Shown: positions 8,215 to 18,093, counted from the first letter of the stretch. The stretch is 64,000 nucleotides of DNA from Leptotrichia sp. oral taxon 212 (GCF_001274535.1 NZ_CP012410.1:2143126-2207125), one strand, 5' to 3'. Numbers and translations are program-made. Notes: generated from the sequence alone by a model not told the origin.

Positions 8215-9210
8215 ATGGAAGATTCAAATACAAAAATATATGATACAAAAAATATAAAGGAAATATATCTTGCAGGGGGATGTTTCTGGGGAATTGAAGC
8301 ATATGCAAAAAAAATTTACGGTGTCATTGAAACAACTGCAGGATATGCAAACGGAAAAACAGAAAATACAAGTTACAGGGAACTTCACAGTACAGATCAT
8401 GCAGAAACTGTACATATAAAATATGATGCTAAAAAGCTTTCACTAAAAAAATTACTCAAATTCTATTTTCAGGTAATAGATCCTACAAGCATAAATAAAC
8501 AGGGAAATGACAAAGGAAGGCAATATCGTACAGGAATTTACTATACAGATTCTAAAGACCTGGAAACCATTCTTCAGGAAATTACAGAGGAGCAGAAAAA
8601 GTACGAAAATAAAATTCAGGTGGAAGTGGAACATCTAAAAAAGTTTATTCCTGCAGAAGAATATCATCAGGACTATCTGGATAAAAATCCCGGAGGATAC
8701 TGCCACATAAACCTTAATGCTGTCAATACTTTTCTTATTGATCCTGATGAATATGTAAAACCTAGTGACAGTGAGCTGAAAAGTCGACTATCCAGTCTTC
8801 AGTATAATGTAACTCAAAACAAATACACTGAACATCCTTTTGAAAACGAATACTGGGACAATGAAGAGAAGGGAATATACGTGGATATTACAACAGGAGA
8901 GCCACTGTTTCTTTCCATAAATAAATACGATTCAGGATGCGGTTGGCCAAGCTTTACAAAACCTATCCAGAAAGATGTTGTAAACTATGCGGAAGATACA
9001 AGTCTCAGCAGGATCAGGACTGAAGTCCTAAGCAGAAGCGGAAACGCCCACCTTGGCCATGTTTTTCCTGACGGACCTATTGACAAAGGTGGCCTCAGAT
9101 ACTGTATAAATAGCGCCGCATTAAGATTTATTCCTTTAAAGGATATGGAAAAGGAAAATTATGGATATCTGATTCCATTACTTGAAAAGGAACTGAGAAA
9201 AAAACTCTAA
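8215..9210 (+). CDS. msrAB: Fused methionine sulfoxide reductase MsrA-MsrB, cytoplasmic copy
   Basis: A 331-residue fusion. The MsrA domain (about 14-170) has the catalytic cysteine in '[11 protein letters not shown]' (Cys23) and '[20 protein letters not shown]'. The MsrB domain (about 185-325) has '[10 protein letters not shown]', '[17 protein letters not shown]' and the catalytic '[10 protein letters not shown]'. The two domains repair the S and R forms of oxidised methionine respectively. There is no signal peptide, so it should act in the cytoplasm, unlike the second copy at 9634. It follows the flavin oxidoreductase gene closely. No thioredoxin is encoded beside it. Confidence 0.95.
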   Translation: MEDSNTKIYDTKNIKEIYLAGGCFWGIEAYAKKIYGVIETTAGYANGKTENTSYRELHSTDHAETVHIKYDAKKLSLKKLLKFYFQVIDPTSINKQGNDKGRQYRTGIYYTDSKDLETILQEITEEQKKYENKIQVEVEHLKKFIPAEEYHQDYLDKNPGGYCHINLNAVNTFLIDPDEYVKPSDSELKSRLSSLQYNVTQNKYTEHPFENEYWDNEEKGIYVDITTGEPLFLSINKYDSGCGWPSFTKPIQKDVVNYAEDTSLSRIRTEVLSRSGNAHLGHVFPDGPIDKGGLRYCINSAALRFIPLKDMEKENYGYLIPLLEKELRKKL

Positions 9211-9252
9211 CACTTTAAATAAATAATCCTTACAATATTGAATAGAAATGAT

Positions 9253-9466
9253 GCTGTCTCAAAAAATTGAAAAATAATGTAAACCTATATTTATGAATTA
9301 TTTGGAATTTTACAATACAAAACAGGAAATGAATTTAGAAAAAGTCAACAACCTGATTTTTTTCAGGTGAATTTTGACTTTTTCTTTATGAATGACTGTT
9401 TTGTATAAGTGAAATTCTAGTAAATGAATAAATATAGTTTTATATTTTTTAAATTTTGAAACAGCC
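9253..9466. repeat. Long-form inverted-repeat (MITE-like) element
   Basis: About 214 bp with ends GCTGTCTCAAAAAATT and AAATTTTGAAACAGC. Nested inside are ACAAAACAG...CTGTTTTGT arms and a central hairpin (gaaaaagtcaacaacctga / tcaggtgaattttgac...). It ends in a T-rich run that could terminate the upstream msrAB transcript. It contains no ORF. It accounts for most of the 423-base gap before the second msrAB; the rest (9467-9633) is AT-rich leader with TATAAT-like boxes near 9545 and 9580 but no convincing -35. Confidence 0.7.
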
Positions 9467-9633
9467 TTTTTTATTCAAAAATTCTAACTTCGAGCTTTTC
9501 TGTAAATTCTTTTTTCTTTTTCTTATAAAATTATAGAAAAATGTTATAATATTTTATTTCTTTTTATATTATTTCGAGATATAATAACTTTGTAAGTACA
9601 AAAACCTTTAATATAAATTCAGGAGGCGATATT

Positions 9634-10722
9634 ATGAAATACAAAGGTTTATTAATATTCCTGATATCATTTTTAATGTTATTTTCTGTTATACTGCTCA
9701 GTAAAAATGGAAATACTGTAAAAAAAGGGAAATCTGAAAACAAAACAGGAAAAGAAACTAAGATACAATCAGGGATGAAGGAAAATATTAAGGAAATATA
9801 TCTTGCAGGAGGATGTTTCTGGGGAATTGAGGCATATATGGAAAGGATATCAGGTGTCAAGGATGCCACTTCTGGTTATGCAAACGGTAAAACTGATAAA
9901 ACCAGCTATAATATTATTGCTTCAACTGACCATGCAGAAACTGTCCATGTAAAATATGATTCAAATAAAATTTCACTTAGCAGACTGCTTAAATACTACT
10001 TTCAGGTAGTAGACCCCACAAGTGTAAACCAGCAGGGAAACGACAGGGGAAGACAGTACCGTACAGGTATTTACTACACAAATCCTAAGGACAGGGAAAT
10101 TATCCTGCAGGAAATTTCAGAACAGCAGAAAAAATACACAGATAAAATTCAGGTGGAAGTTGAACCCCTTAAAAACTATATCCTTGCAGAAGAATATCAT
10201 CAGGACTATCTTAAAAAGAATCCAAACGGATACTGCCATATAAATCTCGACAAGGCTGATGAAATTATCATCGATCCTAAAGACTATCCGAAACCAAGTG
10301 ACGAAGAACTGAAAAAACGTCTTACTCCATTACAGTACAGCGTTACACAGAAAAAAGATACTGAACATTCCTTTACTAATGAATACTGGGATAATCATGA
10401 ACCAGGAATATATGTGGATATTACAACAGGAGAACCTTTATTTTCTTCAAAAGATAAATATGATTCAGGTTGTGGATGGCCAAGCTTTACAAAACCCATT
10501 GCAAAAGATGTTGTCACTTACGAAAATGATACAAGTTTCAATATGATAAGAACTGAAGTCCTTAGCCGAAGCGGAAAAGCACATCTTGGTCATGTTTTCG
10601 ATGACGGACCTAAAGACAGGGGAGGACTTAGATACTGTATAAACAGTGCCTCAATCAAATTTATTCCTTTAAGAGACATGGAAAAAGAAAATTATGGATA
10701 TTTAATAAATTTAGTTAAATAA
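9634..10722 (+). CDS. msrAB: Fused MsrA-MsrB, membrane-anchored or exported copy
   Basis: A 362-residue fusion like the copy at 8215, but with an N-terminal hydrophobic segment (residues 6-23) and a lysine-rich linker to about residue 50. It is therefore probably anchored in, or exported across, the inner membrane. MsrA cysteine Cys61 lies in '[11 protein letters not shown]'; MsrB has 'SGCGWPSF', '[17 protein letters not shown]' and '[10 protein letters not shown]'. It heads an operon with ccdA and a thioredoxin-like gene that would supply electrons outside the cytoplasm, as described for extracytoplasmic MsrAB of pneumococcus and fusobacteria. Strong ribosome site AGGAGG. Confidence 0.95.
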   Translation: MKYKGLLIFLISFLMLFSVILLSKNGNTVKKGKSENKTGKETKIQSGMKENIKEIYLAGGCFWGIEAYMERISGVKDATSGYANGKTDKTSYNIIASTDHAETVHVKYDSNKISLSRLLKYYFQVVDPTSVNQQGNDRGRQYRTGIYYTNPKDREIILQEISEQQKKYTDKIQVEVEPLKNYILAEEYHQDYLKKNPNGYCHINLDKADEIIIDPKDYPKPSDEELKKRLTPLQYSVTQKKDTEHSFTNEYWDNHEPGIYVDITTGEPLFSSKDKYDSGCGWPSFTKPIAKDVVTYENDTSFNMIRTEVLSRSGKAHLGHVFDDGPKDRGGLRYCINSASIKFIPLRDMEKENYGYLINLVK

Positions 10723-10740
10723 AAGAATAGGAGAAAAATA

Positions 10741-11379
10741 ATGATTAATCAACATCTTTTAATAGGAAGTGTCTTTCTTGGAGGAGTGGCAAGTTTTCTC
10801 TCTCCCTGCATACTTCCAATCGTCCCTGTATATCTAGGAATTCTGAGTAAAGGAAAAAAAACTATACTCAATACATTTCTTTTTATCTTAGGACTTTCAC
10901 TTACTTTTGTCAGTATAGGTTTTAGCTTCAGCATACTTACAGGGTTATTTTTCAATGACACTATAAAAATTATAGCAGGTATTATTGTAATAATACTTGG
11001 TTTTCATCAGACAGGTATATTAAAATTTGATTTTCTGGAAAAGAATAAAGCCTTAAAATTTAATCTTATAGGAAAAAATTCTTCCTTGCAGGCTTTTCTC
11101 CTAGGGCTGACATTCAGTCTGGGATGGACACCATGCATAGGCCCTATTCTTGCCTCAGTACTGGCTTTAGCCGGAAATGAAGGCTCTGCAATATATGGTG
11201 GTTTAATGATGTTTGTCTATGTTTTAGGACTTTCAACTCCGTTTGTGCTTTTTTCCTTTTTCTCTCAGGAATTACTGAAAAAAGTACGTGTACTAAATAA
11301 ATATACAGGATATTTTAAAATCTTTGGCGGATTTCTTATTATTTTCATGGGAATTCTGCTCATTCTTGGAAAATTTTAA
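10741..11379 (+). CDS. ccdA: CcdA-type thiol-disulfide transporter (DsbD transmembrane family)
   Basis: A 212-residue polytopic membrane protein with about six hydrophobic segments. Two conserved cysteine sites are seen: 'SFLSPCILPIVPVYLG' (about residue 23) and 'LGWTPCIGPILASVLA' (about residue 134). This family passes electrons from cytoplasmic thioredoxin to thioredoxin-like proteins outside the membrane. It lies 18 bases after msrAB and 62 bases before the thioredoxin-like gene, which fits a reductant relay for the anchored MsrAB. Confidence 0.94.
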   Translation: MINQHLLIGSVFLGGVASFLSPCILPIVPVYLGILSKGKKTILNTFLFILGLSLTFVSIGFSFSILTGLFFNDTIKIIAGIIVIILGFHQTGILKFDFLEKNKALKFNLIGKNSSLQAFLLGLTFSLGWTPCIGPILASVLALAGNEGSAIYGGLMMFVYVLGLSTPFVLFSFFSQELLKKVRVLNKYTGYFKIFGGFLIIFMGILLILGKF

Positions 11380-11441
11380 CTGCTTCTATCAGATAGATTA
11401 TGGAAGCAATAAATAACTTATCAAAGAAAGGATGTATTTTT

Positions 11442-11915
11442 ATGAAAAAATTAATCGCTATACTTACAATTATGTTAGGATTCAGTATGACTTCTTTTGG
11501 AAGTGGTACACTTCAGGGAGTTCAGTTAAAAGATATAAATAATAAAACTGTTTCCCTTGACAAATATAAGGGAAAAAAAGTATATATTAAGATGTGGGCC
11601 TCATGGTGTCCATTATGTCTTTCGAGCTTAAATGAAATAAATTCTTTAAGTGCAGATAAAAACAAAAATTTCGCAGTTATAACTATTGTTTCTCCTGGCC
11701 TTAAGGGTGAAAAACCAACTGATAAATTTATTCAGTGGTATAAAGGACTTAACTACAGAAATATTACAGTTCTTCTGGATGAAAAAGGGATTGTCATAAA
11801 AAAAGCAAGAATTCAGGGATATCCTGCAAATATTATTCTTGACAGTAATCTGAATATTATCAGTACCTCCCAGGGGCATATGAATATAGAACAGATTAAA
11901 GGAGCCGTTAAATAG
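11442..11915 (+). CDS. Exported thioredoxin-like (TlpA/Etrx) protein
   Basis: A 157-residue protein with a signal peptide (about residues 1-21, 'LIAILTIMLGFSMTSFG') and a thioredoxin fold with the active site 'WASWCPLCLSSL' (a CPLC variant of CxxC). It should carry electrons from CcdA to the MsrAB upstream. I use the ATG at 11442, preceded by GAAAGGATG and directly followed by the signal peptide; the extra 14 residues upstream have no ribosome site. The cis-proline region reads 'RIQGYPANIILD'. The next gene begins immediately after its stop. Confidence 0.9.
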   Translation: MKKLIAILTIMLGFSMTSFGSGTLQGVQLKDINNKTVSLDKYKGKKVYIKMWASWCPLCLSSLNEINSLSADKNKNFAVITIVSPGLKGEKPTDKFIQWYKGLNYRNITVLLDEKGIVIKKARIQGYPANIILDSNLNIISTSQGHMNIEQIKGAVK

Positions 11916-12698
11916 ATGTACAGCATTCTAATAGTTGATGATGAACCTATAATAAGAAGAGGAATAAAAACCTTCATTGATTTTGAAAAATATAAAATAA
12001 ATGACATATATGAGGCAGAAGATGGTAATTCTGCCTTTAAGACTTTTTCCGATGTGCTGCCTGATCTAGTCTTACTTGATATAAATATTCCTTTTAAAGA
12101 TGGACTTACTCTGGCTCAGGAAATGAAAGAAATAAAACACGATGTAAAAATAGCCATCATATCAGGATATGATTATTTTGAATATGCTCAGAAAGCCTTA
12201 AAAATAGGTGTCGAAGATTACATCTTAAAACCTGTTTCTAAATCTGATATAAACGAAATAATTTCAAAGCTGATTTACAGTCTTGAAGAAGATAAAAAAT
12301 ACAATGAAGCCAGAAAAATTATTGATAAGATTAATCATTCAGAAGATTCTGATAAAGATGTTTCAAATAAGAAATATAAAGATATGATAATTAAAAAAAT
12401 GGAAGAAAAATATAGTGAAGTCTCCTTCAGCTTAAGTTCACTTGCTGATGAAATGGACTTATCTTCAGGATATTTAAGTTCCCTGTTTAAAAATTTGTTT
12501 GGTATTCCTTTTCAGGACTATCTGAACAACATACGAATGGAAAAGGCAAAACTTCTTCTTTTGACAACTGGTTTGAAAAACTATGAAATTGCAGAACTTG
12601 TCGGAATTGAAAATTTTAACTACTTTAATTCAAAATTCAAGAAAACTTTTGGAATGACACCTAAAGAATTCAAAAAAAGTGTATTGGAGAAATTATGA
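11916..12698 (+). CDS. Response regulator, receiver plus AraC-type DNA-binding domain
   Basis: A 260-residue YesN-type regulator. The receiver domain (1-120) has 'LIVDDEP', the phospho-acceptor Asp55 in 'LVLLDINIPFKDG' and the lysine in 'DYILKPVS'. The C-terminal 100 residues form an AraC helix-turn-helix pair ('LSSLADEMDLSSGYLSSLFK' and 'EIAELVGIENFNYFNSKFKK'). Its ATG abuts the stop of the thioredoxin-like gene, and its end overlaps the kinase gene by 4 bases, so the repair genes and their sensor system are translated from one message. From memory this corresponds to ModR of Fusobacterium nucleatum, which controls msrAB; that equivalence is inferred. Confidence 0.92.
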   Translation: MYSILIVDDEPIIRRGIKTFIDFEKYKINDIYEAEDGNSAFKTFSDVLPDLVLLDINIPFKDGLTLAQEMKEIKHDVKIAIISGYDYFEYAQKALKIGVEDYILKPVSKSDINEIISKLIYSLEEDKKYNEARKIIDKINHSEDSDKDVSNKKYKDMIIKKMEEKYSEVSFSLSSLADEMDLSSGYLSSLFKNLFGIPFQDYLNNIRMEKAKLLLLTTGLKNYEIAELVGIENFNYFNSKFKKTFGMTPKEFKKSVLEKL

Positions 12699-14350
12699 AA
12701 TTCAAAAAATCAATGAAAAATTCAATGCTGCTGCAAATAATTTTTTATTATCTGATTGGAAATTTTCTGTTTGTCCTTTTTCTGAGCAGTATTTTTTACT
12801 ATACTTCAAAATATATTATAATGAATAAGGAAATAGAATATACTAATGAAAATGTAATTACTACAACCCGTTATATTGCATTGTACGTAGATAAACTAAA
12901 AAATATAATTAATCTCCTATCAGTAGACACTGATATTAAAAGTTTTCTTACAACAGGAAATGAAAATTCCCGACAAAGTGTTGAAAAAATGGTTTCTTTT
13001 ATTTTAGATAATAATAAAGGAATTAAAAATATTACCGTTATAGGAAAAAACGGCAACATTGTGTCCAGTGATAAAACAAATAATATGAACATATCTACTG
13101 ATATGATGAAGGAACCATGGTATATTGATGCTATAAATAATTCTGACATACCTGTATTTAACCCTATAAGAAAGAATCCTGCAACTATGAATTCAGCTCT
13201 CTGGTTTTTATCAATAAGTCGGGATATTAAAAATAGAAATGGAGAAAATCTTGGAGTTATAGTTTTTGACATAAAATATGAAATACTGGAAAAATACCTG
13301 AATTCTCTTGCTTTTGGAAAACAGAGTGACAGCATTATAGTTGATGAAAGAGACAATATTATATATTATAGGGATGTTAACTGTTTTATAAACAAAAAAT
13401 GTCTTGAAAAGTTTTCAGAAAAAAATATAAAATCAAAGGATACATATTTATATAAAATAAATATAGAAAACACAAACTGGAGTTTGAAAAGCCTGGCTAA
13501 TATGAATGATCTGATTACTTTAAAAAGAAATTTTTCTCATATTGTCCTTGCCATTTTTTTAGTTTCTCTGATTTTTTCCTCAGTTATTACATTCATGGCA
13601 ATAACAAAATTTTTAAGACCATTAATAAAGCTGGAAAAACATATGCAGGAATTTGAAAATACTTTAAGTGAATTTCATCTTAAGGAGGATACAGGCTATG
13701 AAATAAATAATCTGATTGAGCACTTTAATACAATGATTAAAAAAATCAAATATTTAAGGGAATACGAAATAAAAGCCCTTCATAGCCAGATTAATCCACA
13801 TTTTTTATACAATACACTTGATACTATTATCTGGATGGCAGAATTTGAAGATAAGAAAAAAGTCATTGCCATTACAAAAGCGCTGGCAAACTTCTTCAGG
13901 ATTTCCCTTAGCAATGGAAATGAAATGATTTTTTTAAAAGATGAAATAAAGCATGTTCAGGAATATTTATTCATACAAAAACAGAGATATGAAAATAAAC
14001 TTTCATATTTTTTCAATGTAGATGAAACGCTTCTTTCAGTTGAAGTTCCTAAAATTATTATTCAGCCTATTGTGGAAAATTCCATCTATCATGGGATAAA
14101 AAATATTTCAGAAAATGGAATTATTAAAATCAATGTGTATAAAAAAGATAACTCAATCAATATTTCAATTAAAGATAACGGAATAGGATTTAAAAAATCT
14201 AAAAACTTCAAAAAAAGTAAGACAGGCGGTGTCGGTATTAAAAATGTTGCTAAAAGAATTAAATTTTATTATGGAAAAGAATACGGAATATTTATTCCTT
14301 CTACTGATAAAGGTTCAGAAGTAGTTATAAAAATTCCATTAAATAAATAG
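12695..14350 (+). CDS. Sensor histidine kinase, YesM type
   Basis: A 551-residue kinase with two membrane spans (about 12-37 and 280-302) flanking an extracytoplasmic sensing domain of about 240 residues. A HAMP-like linker follows, then a His_kinase domain with the phospho-acceptor in 'SQINPHFLYNTLDTI' (His369) and an ATP-binding domain with 'QPIVENSIYHGIKN' and 'DNGIGF'. It pairs with the regulator before it (4-base overlap). In this operon it probably senses oxidant damage in the envelope, which is inference. The extracytoplasmic domain has two cysteines close together ('VNCFINKKCLEKF', about 230-240) that could be redox-active. Confidence 0.92.
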   Translation: MKFKKSMKNSMLLQIIFYYLIGNFLFVLFLSSIFYYTSKYIIMNKEIEYTNENVITTTRYIALYVDKLKNIINLLSVDTDIKSFLTTGNENSRQSVEKMVSFILDNNKGIKNITVIGKNGNIVSSDKTNNMNISTDMMKEPWYIDAINNSDIPVFNPIRKNPATMNSALWFLSISRDIKNRNGENLGVIVFDIKYEILEKYLNSLAFGKQSDSIIVDERDNIIYYRDVNCFINKKCLEKFSEKNIKSKDTYLYKINIENTNWSLKSLANMNDLITLKRNFSHIVLAIFLVSLIFSSVITFMAITKFLRPLIKLEKHMQEFENTLSEFHLKEDTGYEINNLIEHFNTMIKKIKYLREYEIKALHSQINPHFLYNTLDTIIWMAEFEDKKKVIAITKALANFFRISLSNGNEMIFLKDEIKHVQEYLFIQKQRYENKLSYFFNVDETLLSVEVPKIIIQPIVENSIYHGIKNISENGIIKINVYKKDNSINISIKDNGIGFKKSKNFKKSKTGGVGIKNVAKRIKFYYGKEYGIFIPSTDKGSEVVIKIPLNK

Positions 14351-14361
14351 ATATTATATAT

Positions 14362-14393
14362 AAACAGGACATCTTTATTAGACGCCCTGTTTA
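14362..14393. terminator. Stem-loop between convergent genes
   Basis: AAACAGG ... CCTGTTT with further imperfect pairing inside. It follows the kinase stop by about 11 bases. There is no clear T run, so termination is only suggested. The remaining 130 bases to upp are AT-rich with nothing recognised. Confidence 0.45.
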
Positions 14394-14526
14394 TGAATAA
14401 TAAATGAGAAATATTATCTACAATCAATAAATTATAGATAATTTAGAAATACTGTTATTATTATACTATATTTTTTTGTATTTATCTACCCATTATATTA
14501 AAAATATCCCTTTTTTTAGAATTTTA

Positions 14527-15150
14527 TTATTTTGTTCCAAAGATTCTATCCCCTGCATCTCCCAGACCTGGATAAATATAGGCATTTTCATTAAGGCCTT
14601 CATCAATTGCCGAAATATAAAGGTCTACGTCAGGATGTTTATCAAGAACTTTTTTTATCCCTTCAGGTGCACCTATTATACATAACATCGTAATATTTTT
14701 TACACCTCTTTCTTTTAAATAATTAAGGGTATAAATCATTGAACCACCTGTTGCGAGCATAGGATCAACTACAAATACCTGGCTTTCAGCAACATTTGCA
14801 GGCATTTTTGCATAATAATAGACAGGTTCTAAAGTTTCTTCATTTCTGTACACTCCTAGATGACCTACCTTTGCATTTGGAAGAAGCTGCAGTATACCGT
14901 CTATCATTCCCAATCCTGCCCTAAGTATAGGAACAAGTGTTATAGGTTCATCCAGAACCTTTGTTCTCGTTTTTTTTATAGGAGTTTCTGTTTCAATTTC
15001 CTTTAATGGTAAATGTTTTGTTGCTTCATACACCATTAAACCTGCTATTTCATTTAAACTTTCCCTAAAAAGTTTAGTATCTGTGTTCTTATTTCTCAAG
15101 TTTGTAAGTTTATGCTCGATTAAGGGATGCTTTAATTCAAAAACTGCCAT
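14527..15150 (-). CDS. upp: Uracil phosphoribosyltransferase
   Basis: A 207-residue salvage enzyme making UMP from uracil and PRPP. Seen: '[20 protein letters not shown]' at the N-terminus, '[12 protein letters not shown]', the PRPP loop '[13 protein letters not shown]' and the uracil-binding C-terminus '[16 protein letters not shown]'. I chose the ATG at 15150, nine bases from GGAG, over a TTG two codons upstream. It is a single gene convergent with the two-component operon. Confidence 0.96.
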   Translation of the reverse strand: MAVFELKHPLIEHKLTNLRNKNTDTKLFRESLNEIAGLMVYEATKHLPLKEIETETPIKKTRTKVLDEPITLVPILRAGLGMIDGILQLLPNAKVGHLGVYRNEETLEPVYYYAKMPANVAESQVFVVDPMLATGGSMIYTLNYLKERGVKNITMLCIIGAPEGIKKVLDKHPDVDLYISAIDEGLNENAYIYPGLGDAGDRIFGTK

Positions 15151-15304
15151 TGACAATCACTCCGTTCATTATTAATTTATATATTATTTAATTTTTAGCC
15201 ATTTTATATCATATTCCAATTTATTGTTTATTTAATCTTTAACTTTCTTTATCCTGCAAAACATACAGTAAACTGTATTAGAGCTTCACCGGAAACTTTT
15301 CCCT

Positions 15305-15351
15305 AAAAAAACAGAGATTACTATTATTGAAAATAGCAGCTCTGTTTTTAT
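15305..15351 (-). terminator. Rho-independent terminator of rpmE
   Basis: On the minus strand a stem AAAACAGAG / CTCTGTTTT encloses a smaller CTATT / AATAG hairpin and is followed by a run of Ts. It begins a few bases after the L31 stop codon. Confidence 0.85.
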
Positions 15352-15356
15352 TAATA

Positions 15357-15596
15357 TTATAAGTTATATTTTTTCTTAAATTTATCAACTCTTCCTGTTT
15401 CATCAACAAATTTAGATTTACCTGTATAGAACGGGTGTGATGTTGAACTTGTTGCAACTTTGATTACAGGATATTCCTGACCTTCAAAAGTTGTTGTTTC
15501 TTTAGAATATTTTGTAGATTTTCCTAAAAACTTTTCACCATTACTTGTATCTTCAAATACTACAAACTTATACTCAGGATGTATATTTTTTTTCAT
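15357..15596 (-). CDS. rpmE2: 50S ribosomal protein L31, type B
   Basis: A 79-residue protein matching L31 type B: '[20 protein letters not shown]', '[19 protein letters not shown]' and '[13 protein letters not shown]'. It has no cysteines, so this is the zinc-independent form that many bacteria keep for zinc shortage. I start at 15596, where GAAAGGAG lies 7 bases upstream; the longer reading frame extends into promoter-like DNA without a ribosome site. It has its own strong terminator. Confidence 0.95.
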   Translation of the reverse strand: MKKNIHPEYKFVVFEDTSNGEKFLGKSTKYSKETTTFEGQEYPVIKVATSSTSHPFYTGKSKFVDETGRVDKFKKKYNL

Positions 15597-15750
15597 TACG
15601 GACTCCTTTCTATCTATCAATTTTACCGATATAATTTTTGTCGTTTTAAATAATGATATCATATTTTTGTAGTATTTTCAAGTAATATGTTAAAGTTTTT
15701 TAGTTCAATTTATTTTTTCCGTATTTTACAGTCTTATTTGCTTATTTATA

Positions 15751-16947
15751 CTACTTTATAAGTCTGTAAGTGTCTCTTGCAATTACAAGCTCTTCGTTAG
15801 TTTCAACTTTATATACTTTTACTTTTGAATCAGGTTTTGACAGTTCAACTGTTCCTGAAACTCTTTCTTTATTCTTTTCAGAATCAAATTTCAATCCAAG
15901 ATATCCCAGTCCTTCACATATAGTTTCCCTAGGATTGTTACCGTTTTCTCCTATTCCTCCTGTAAAGGCTATGGCATCTACTCCGTCCATTGCTGCAGCA
16001 TAGGCACCTATATACAGTTTAACTCTATAGCAGAACATATCATAGGCAAGTTTGGCTCTTTCATTTCCTGCTTTGATTGCAGTTTCTAAATCTCTGAAAT
16101 CTGAACTTTCTCCAAATATTCCTAAGATTCCTGATTTTTTATTCATTCTTGTATCTATTTCCTTTAAGGAAAGACCTCTTTTTTCCATTACATAAAGTGC
16201 AGCGGCAGGATCAGCATCTCCTGTTCTAGTTCCCATCATGACTCCGGCAAGAGGTGTAAGTCCCATTGAAGTATCTACAACCTTTCCATTTTTCACTGCT
16301 GATATACTTGCTCCGTTTCCTAAATGACAAACAATTATTTTACTGTCTTCTTTTCCTAAAACTTCTCTTACTACTCCACTTACATATTTGTGAGAAGTTC
16401 CATGAAATCCATATTTTCTTACTTTCAGATCTGTATAATCTTCATATGGAAATGCGTACATATACGTTTCTGGAAGCATAGACTGATGAAATGCAGTATC
16501 AAATACTACTACATTTTTTTTATCAGGAAGAAGTTCCTTCATAACTTTTATTCCCATTATATTTGCAGGATTATGCAAAGGGGCGAGTGCTGAAACTTCT
16601 TCAAGATTTTTTATAACTTCATCATTTACAACTACAGAATCGTCATAATATTCTCCACCATGAACAACTCTATGTCCGATGGAATCTATTTCAGAAACAC
16701 TTGATATTACTCCGTTTTCTTTATCCTGCAATGTTTTAAGAACCAGGTCTATTGCAATAGAATGATTTTCCATAGGAGCTTCCTGCTTGTCAATTTTTGT
16801 TCCCTTTACTAAATTCTTATATGTAAAAATAGGATTAGCTATACCTACTCTTTCACAAATTCCTTTAGCAAGTGTTTTTTCATTTGTCATGTCAATCAAT
16901 TCAAATTTTAGAGATGAACTCCCGCTGTTAATTACCAGTATTTTCAT
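15751..16947 (-). CDS. ackA: Acetate kinase
   Basis: A 398-residue enzyme making ATP and acetate from acetyl phosphate. Seen: 'LVINSGSSSLKFEL' at the N-terminus, 'HRVVHGGEYY', 'FDTAFHQSMLP', 'YGFHGTSHKYVS', 'CHLGNGASISA', 'MGLTPLAGVMMGTRTGD' and 'FTGGIGENG'. It lies 32 bases after pta on the same strand, forming the usual fermentative pta-ackA operon. It is full length with nothing unusual. Confidence 0.98.
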   Translation of the reverse strand: MKILVINSGSSSLKFELIDMTNEKTLAKGICERVGIANPIFTYKNLVKGTKIDKQEAPMENHSIAIDLVLKTLQDKENGVISSVSEIDSIGHRVVHGGEYYDDSVVVNDEVIKNLEEVSALAPLHNPANIMGIKVMKELLPDKKNVVVFDTAFHQSMLPETYMYAFPYEDYTDLKVRKYGFHGTSHKYVSGVVREVLGKEDSKIIVCHLGNGASISAVKNGKVVDTSMGLTPLAGVMMGTRTGDADPAAALYVMEKRGLSLKEIDTRMNKKSGILGIFGESSDFRDLETAIKAGNERAKLAYDMFCYRVKLYIGAYAAAMDGVDAIAFTGGIGENGNNPRETICEGLGYLGLKFDSEKNKERVSGTVELSKPDSKVKVYKVETNEELVIARDTYRLIK

Positions 16948-16979
16948 TTTTCCTCCTTATTTGTATGTTTTATTTTAAC

Positions 16980-17987
16980 TTATTTTTGCTCTGATTCTAC
17001 AGCTGTTATAGCAACAACTTCAACTATATCTTCAACACTGCATCCTCTGGAAAGATCATGAACAGGACTTGCCAGTCCCTGAATTAATGGCCCTAACGCC
17101 TTTGCTCCTGCCAGTCTCTGAGTCAGCTTATATCCTATATTTCCTGAATTTAAATCAGGGAATATAAGAACATTTGCATATCCGGCTACCTTAGATCCAG
17201 GTGCTTTAGATTTTGCGACTTCAGGAACAATTGCCGCATCCAGCTGAAATTCTCCGTCAAATTCAAAATCTACATTTCTTTCCTTTAAAATTTCTATAGC
17301 TTCTCTAACTTTTGTTACAGATTCTCCATCTGCACTTCCTTTTGTAGAAAATGAAAGGAAAGCTACTTTTGGTTCTTTCATTCCAACTGTTTTTCTTGCC
17401 TTTTCAGCACTTGAAATGGCAATATCTGCAAGCTGCATAGCAGTAGGATTAGGTATAACTCCTCCATCTGCATATATAAATGTTCCATTGTCTCCAAATT
17501 CAGGAGTTTTTGTTACCATTATAAATGAGCTTGATACTGTTTTCAATCCAGGTTTAGGCCCGATAGTCAATATCGCAGATCTTAATACATGTGCTGTAGG
17601 CGAATTTGATCCTGCAACCATTCCGTCAACTCTTCCCTGATAAACGAGCATAGCTCCAAAAAATCTTGAATCTGAAAGCAATGTTGCCTTTGCAGTTTCA
17701 AATGTCATTCCTTTTTTTTCCCTTTTCTGTCTTAAAATTTCTGCCATTTCATCTATTGTAGCACAGTTTTCAGGATCATATATAATTGCTCCTTCCAGGG
17801 AAATTCCAAGTTTCTCAGCATCTTCCTTTATTTTTTTTTCACTTCCTACAAGTGCCACTTTTGCAATTCCTTCAGCTAAAACTTTTTCAGCCGCCCTGAG
17901 AACCCTTTCATCTTCCGTTTCAGGCAAGATTATTGTCTTTCCTAACTTTTTTGCTCTTTCTTTCAAAACTTCCACTAAGTTTGCCAC
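16980..17987 (-). CDS. pta: Phosphate acetyltransferase
   Basis: A 335-residue short-form Pta converting acetyl-CoA and phosphate to acetyl phosphate. It has the compact clostridial/Gram-positive size and no N-terminal regulatory domain. Motifs: 'ILPETEDERVLRAAE', 'GSNSPTAHVLRSAILTIGPK', 'LSFSTKGSADGES' and 'GLASPVHDLSRGCSVEDIV'. It is first in the pta-ackA operon. A weak ribosome site (CGGAGTGAATTTT) precedes the ATG. Confidence 0.97.
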   Translation of the reverse strand: MANLVEVLKERAKKLGKTIILPETEDERVLRAAEKVLAEGIAKVALVGSEKKIKEDAEKLGISLEGAIIYDPENCATIDEMAEILRQKREKKGMTFETAKATLLSDSRFFGAMLVYQGRVDGMVAGSNSPTAHVLRSAILTIGPKPGLKTVSSSFIMVTKTPEFGDNGTFIYADGGVIPNPTAMQLADIAISSAEKARKTVGMKEPKVAFLSFSTKGSADGESVTKVREAIEILKERNVDFEFDGEFQLDAAIVPEVAKSKAPGSKVAGYANVLIFPDLNSGNIGYKLTQRLAGAKALGPLIQGLASPVHDLSRGCSVEDIVEVVAITAVESEQK

Positions 17988-18093
17988 TAAAATTCACTCC
18001 GTTTCTAAATATTTAAATTTTTACTTTTTATAAACAAATATACTGTAAGATTTCTTCCCCACTGTATAAAACAAATGCTTCAGTTTCCTTATT

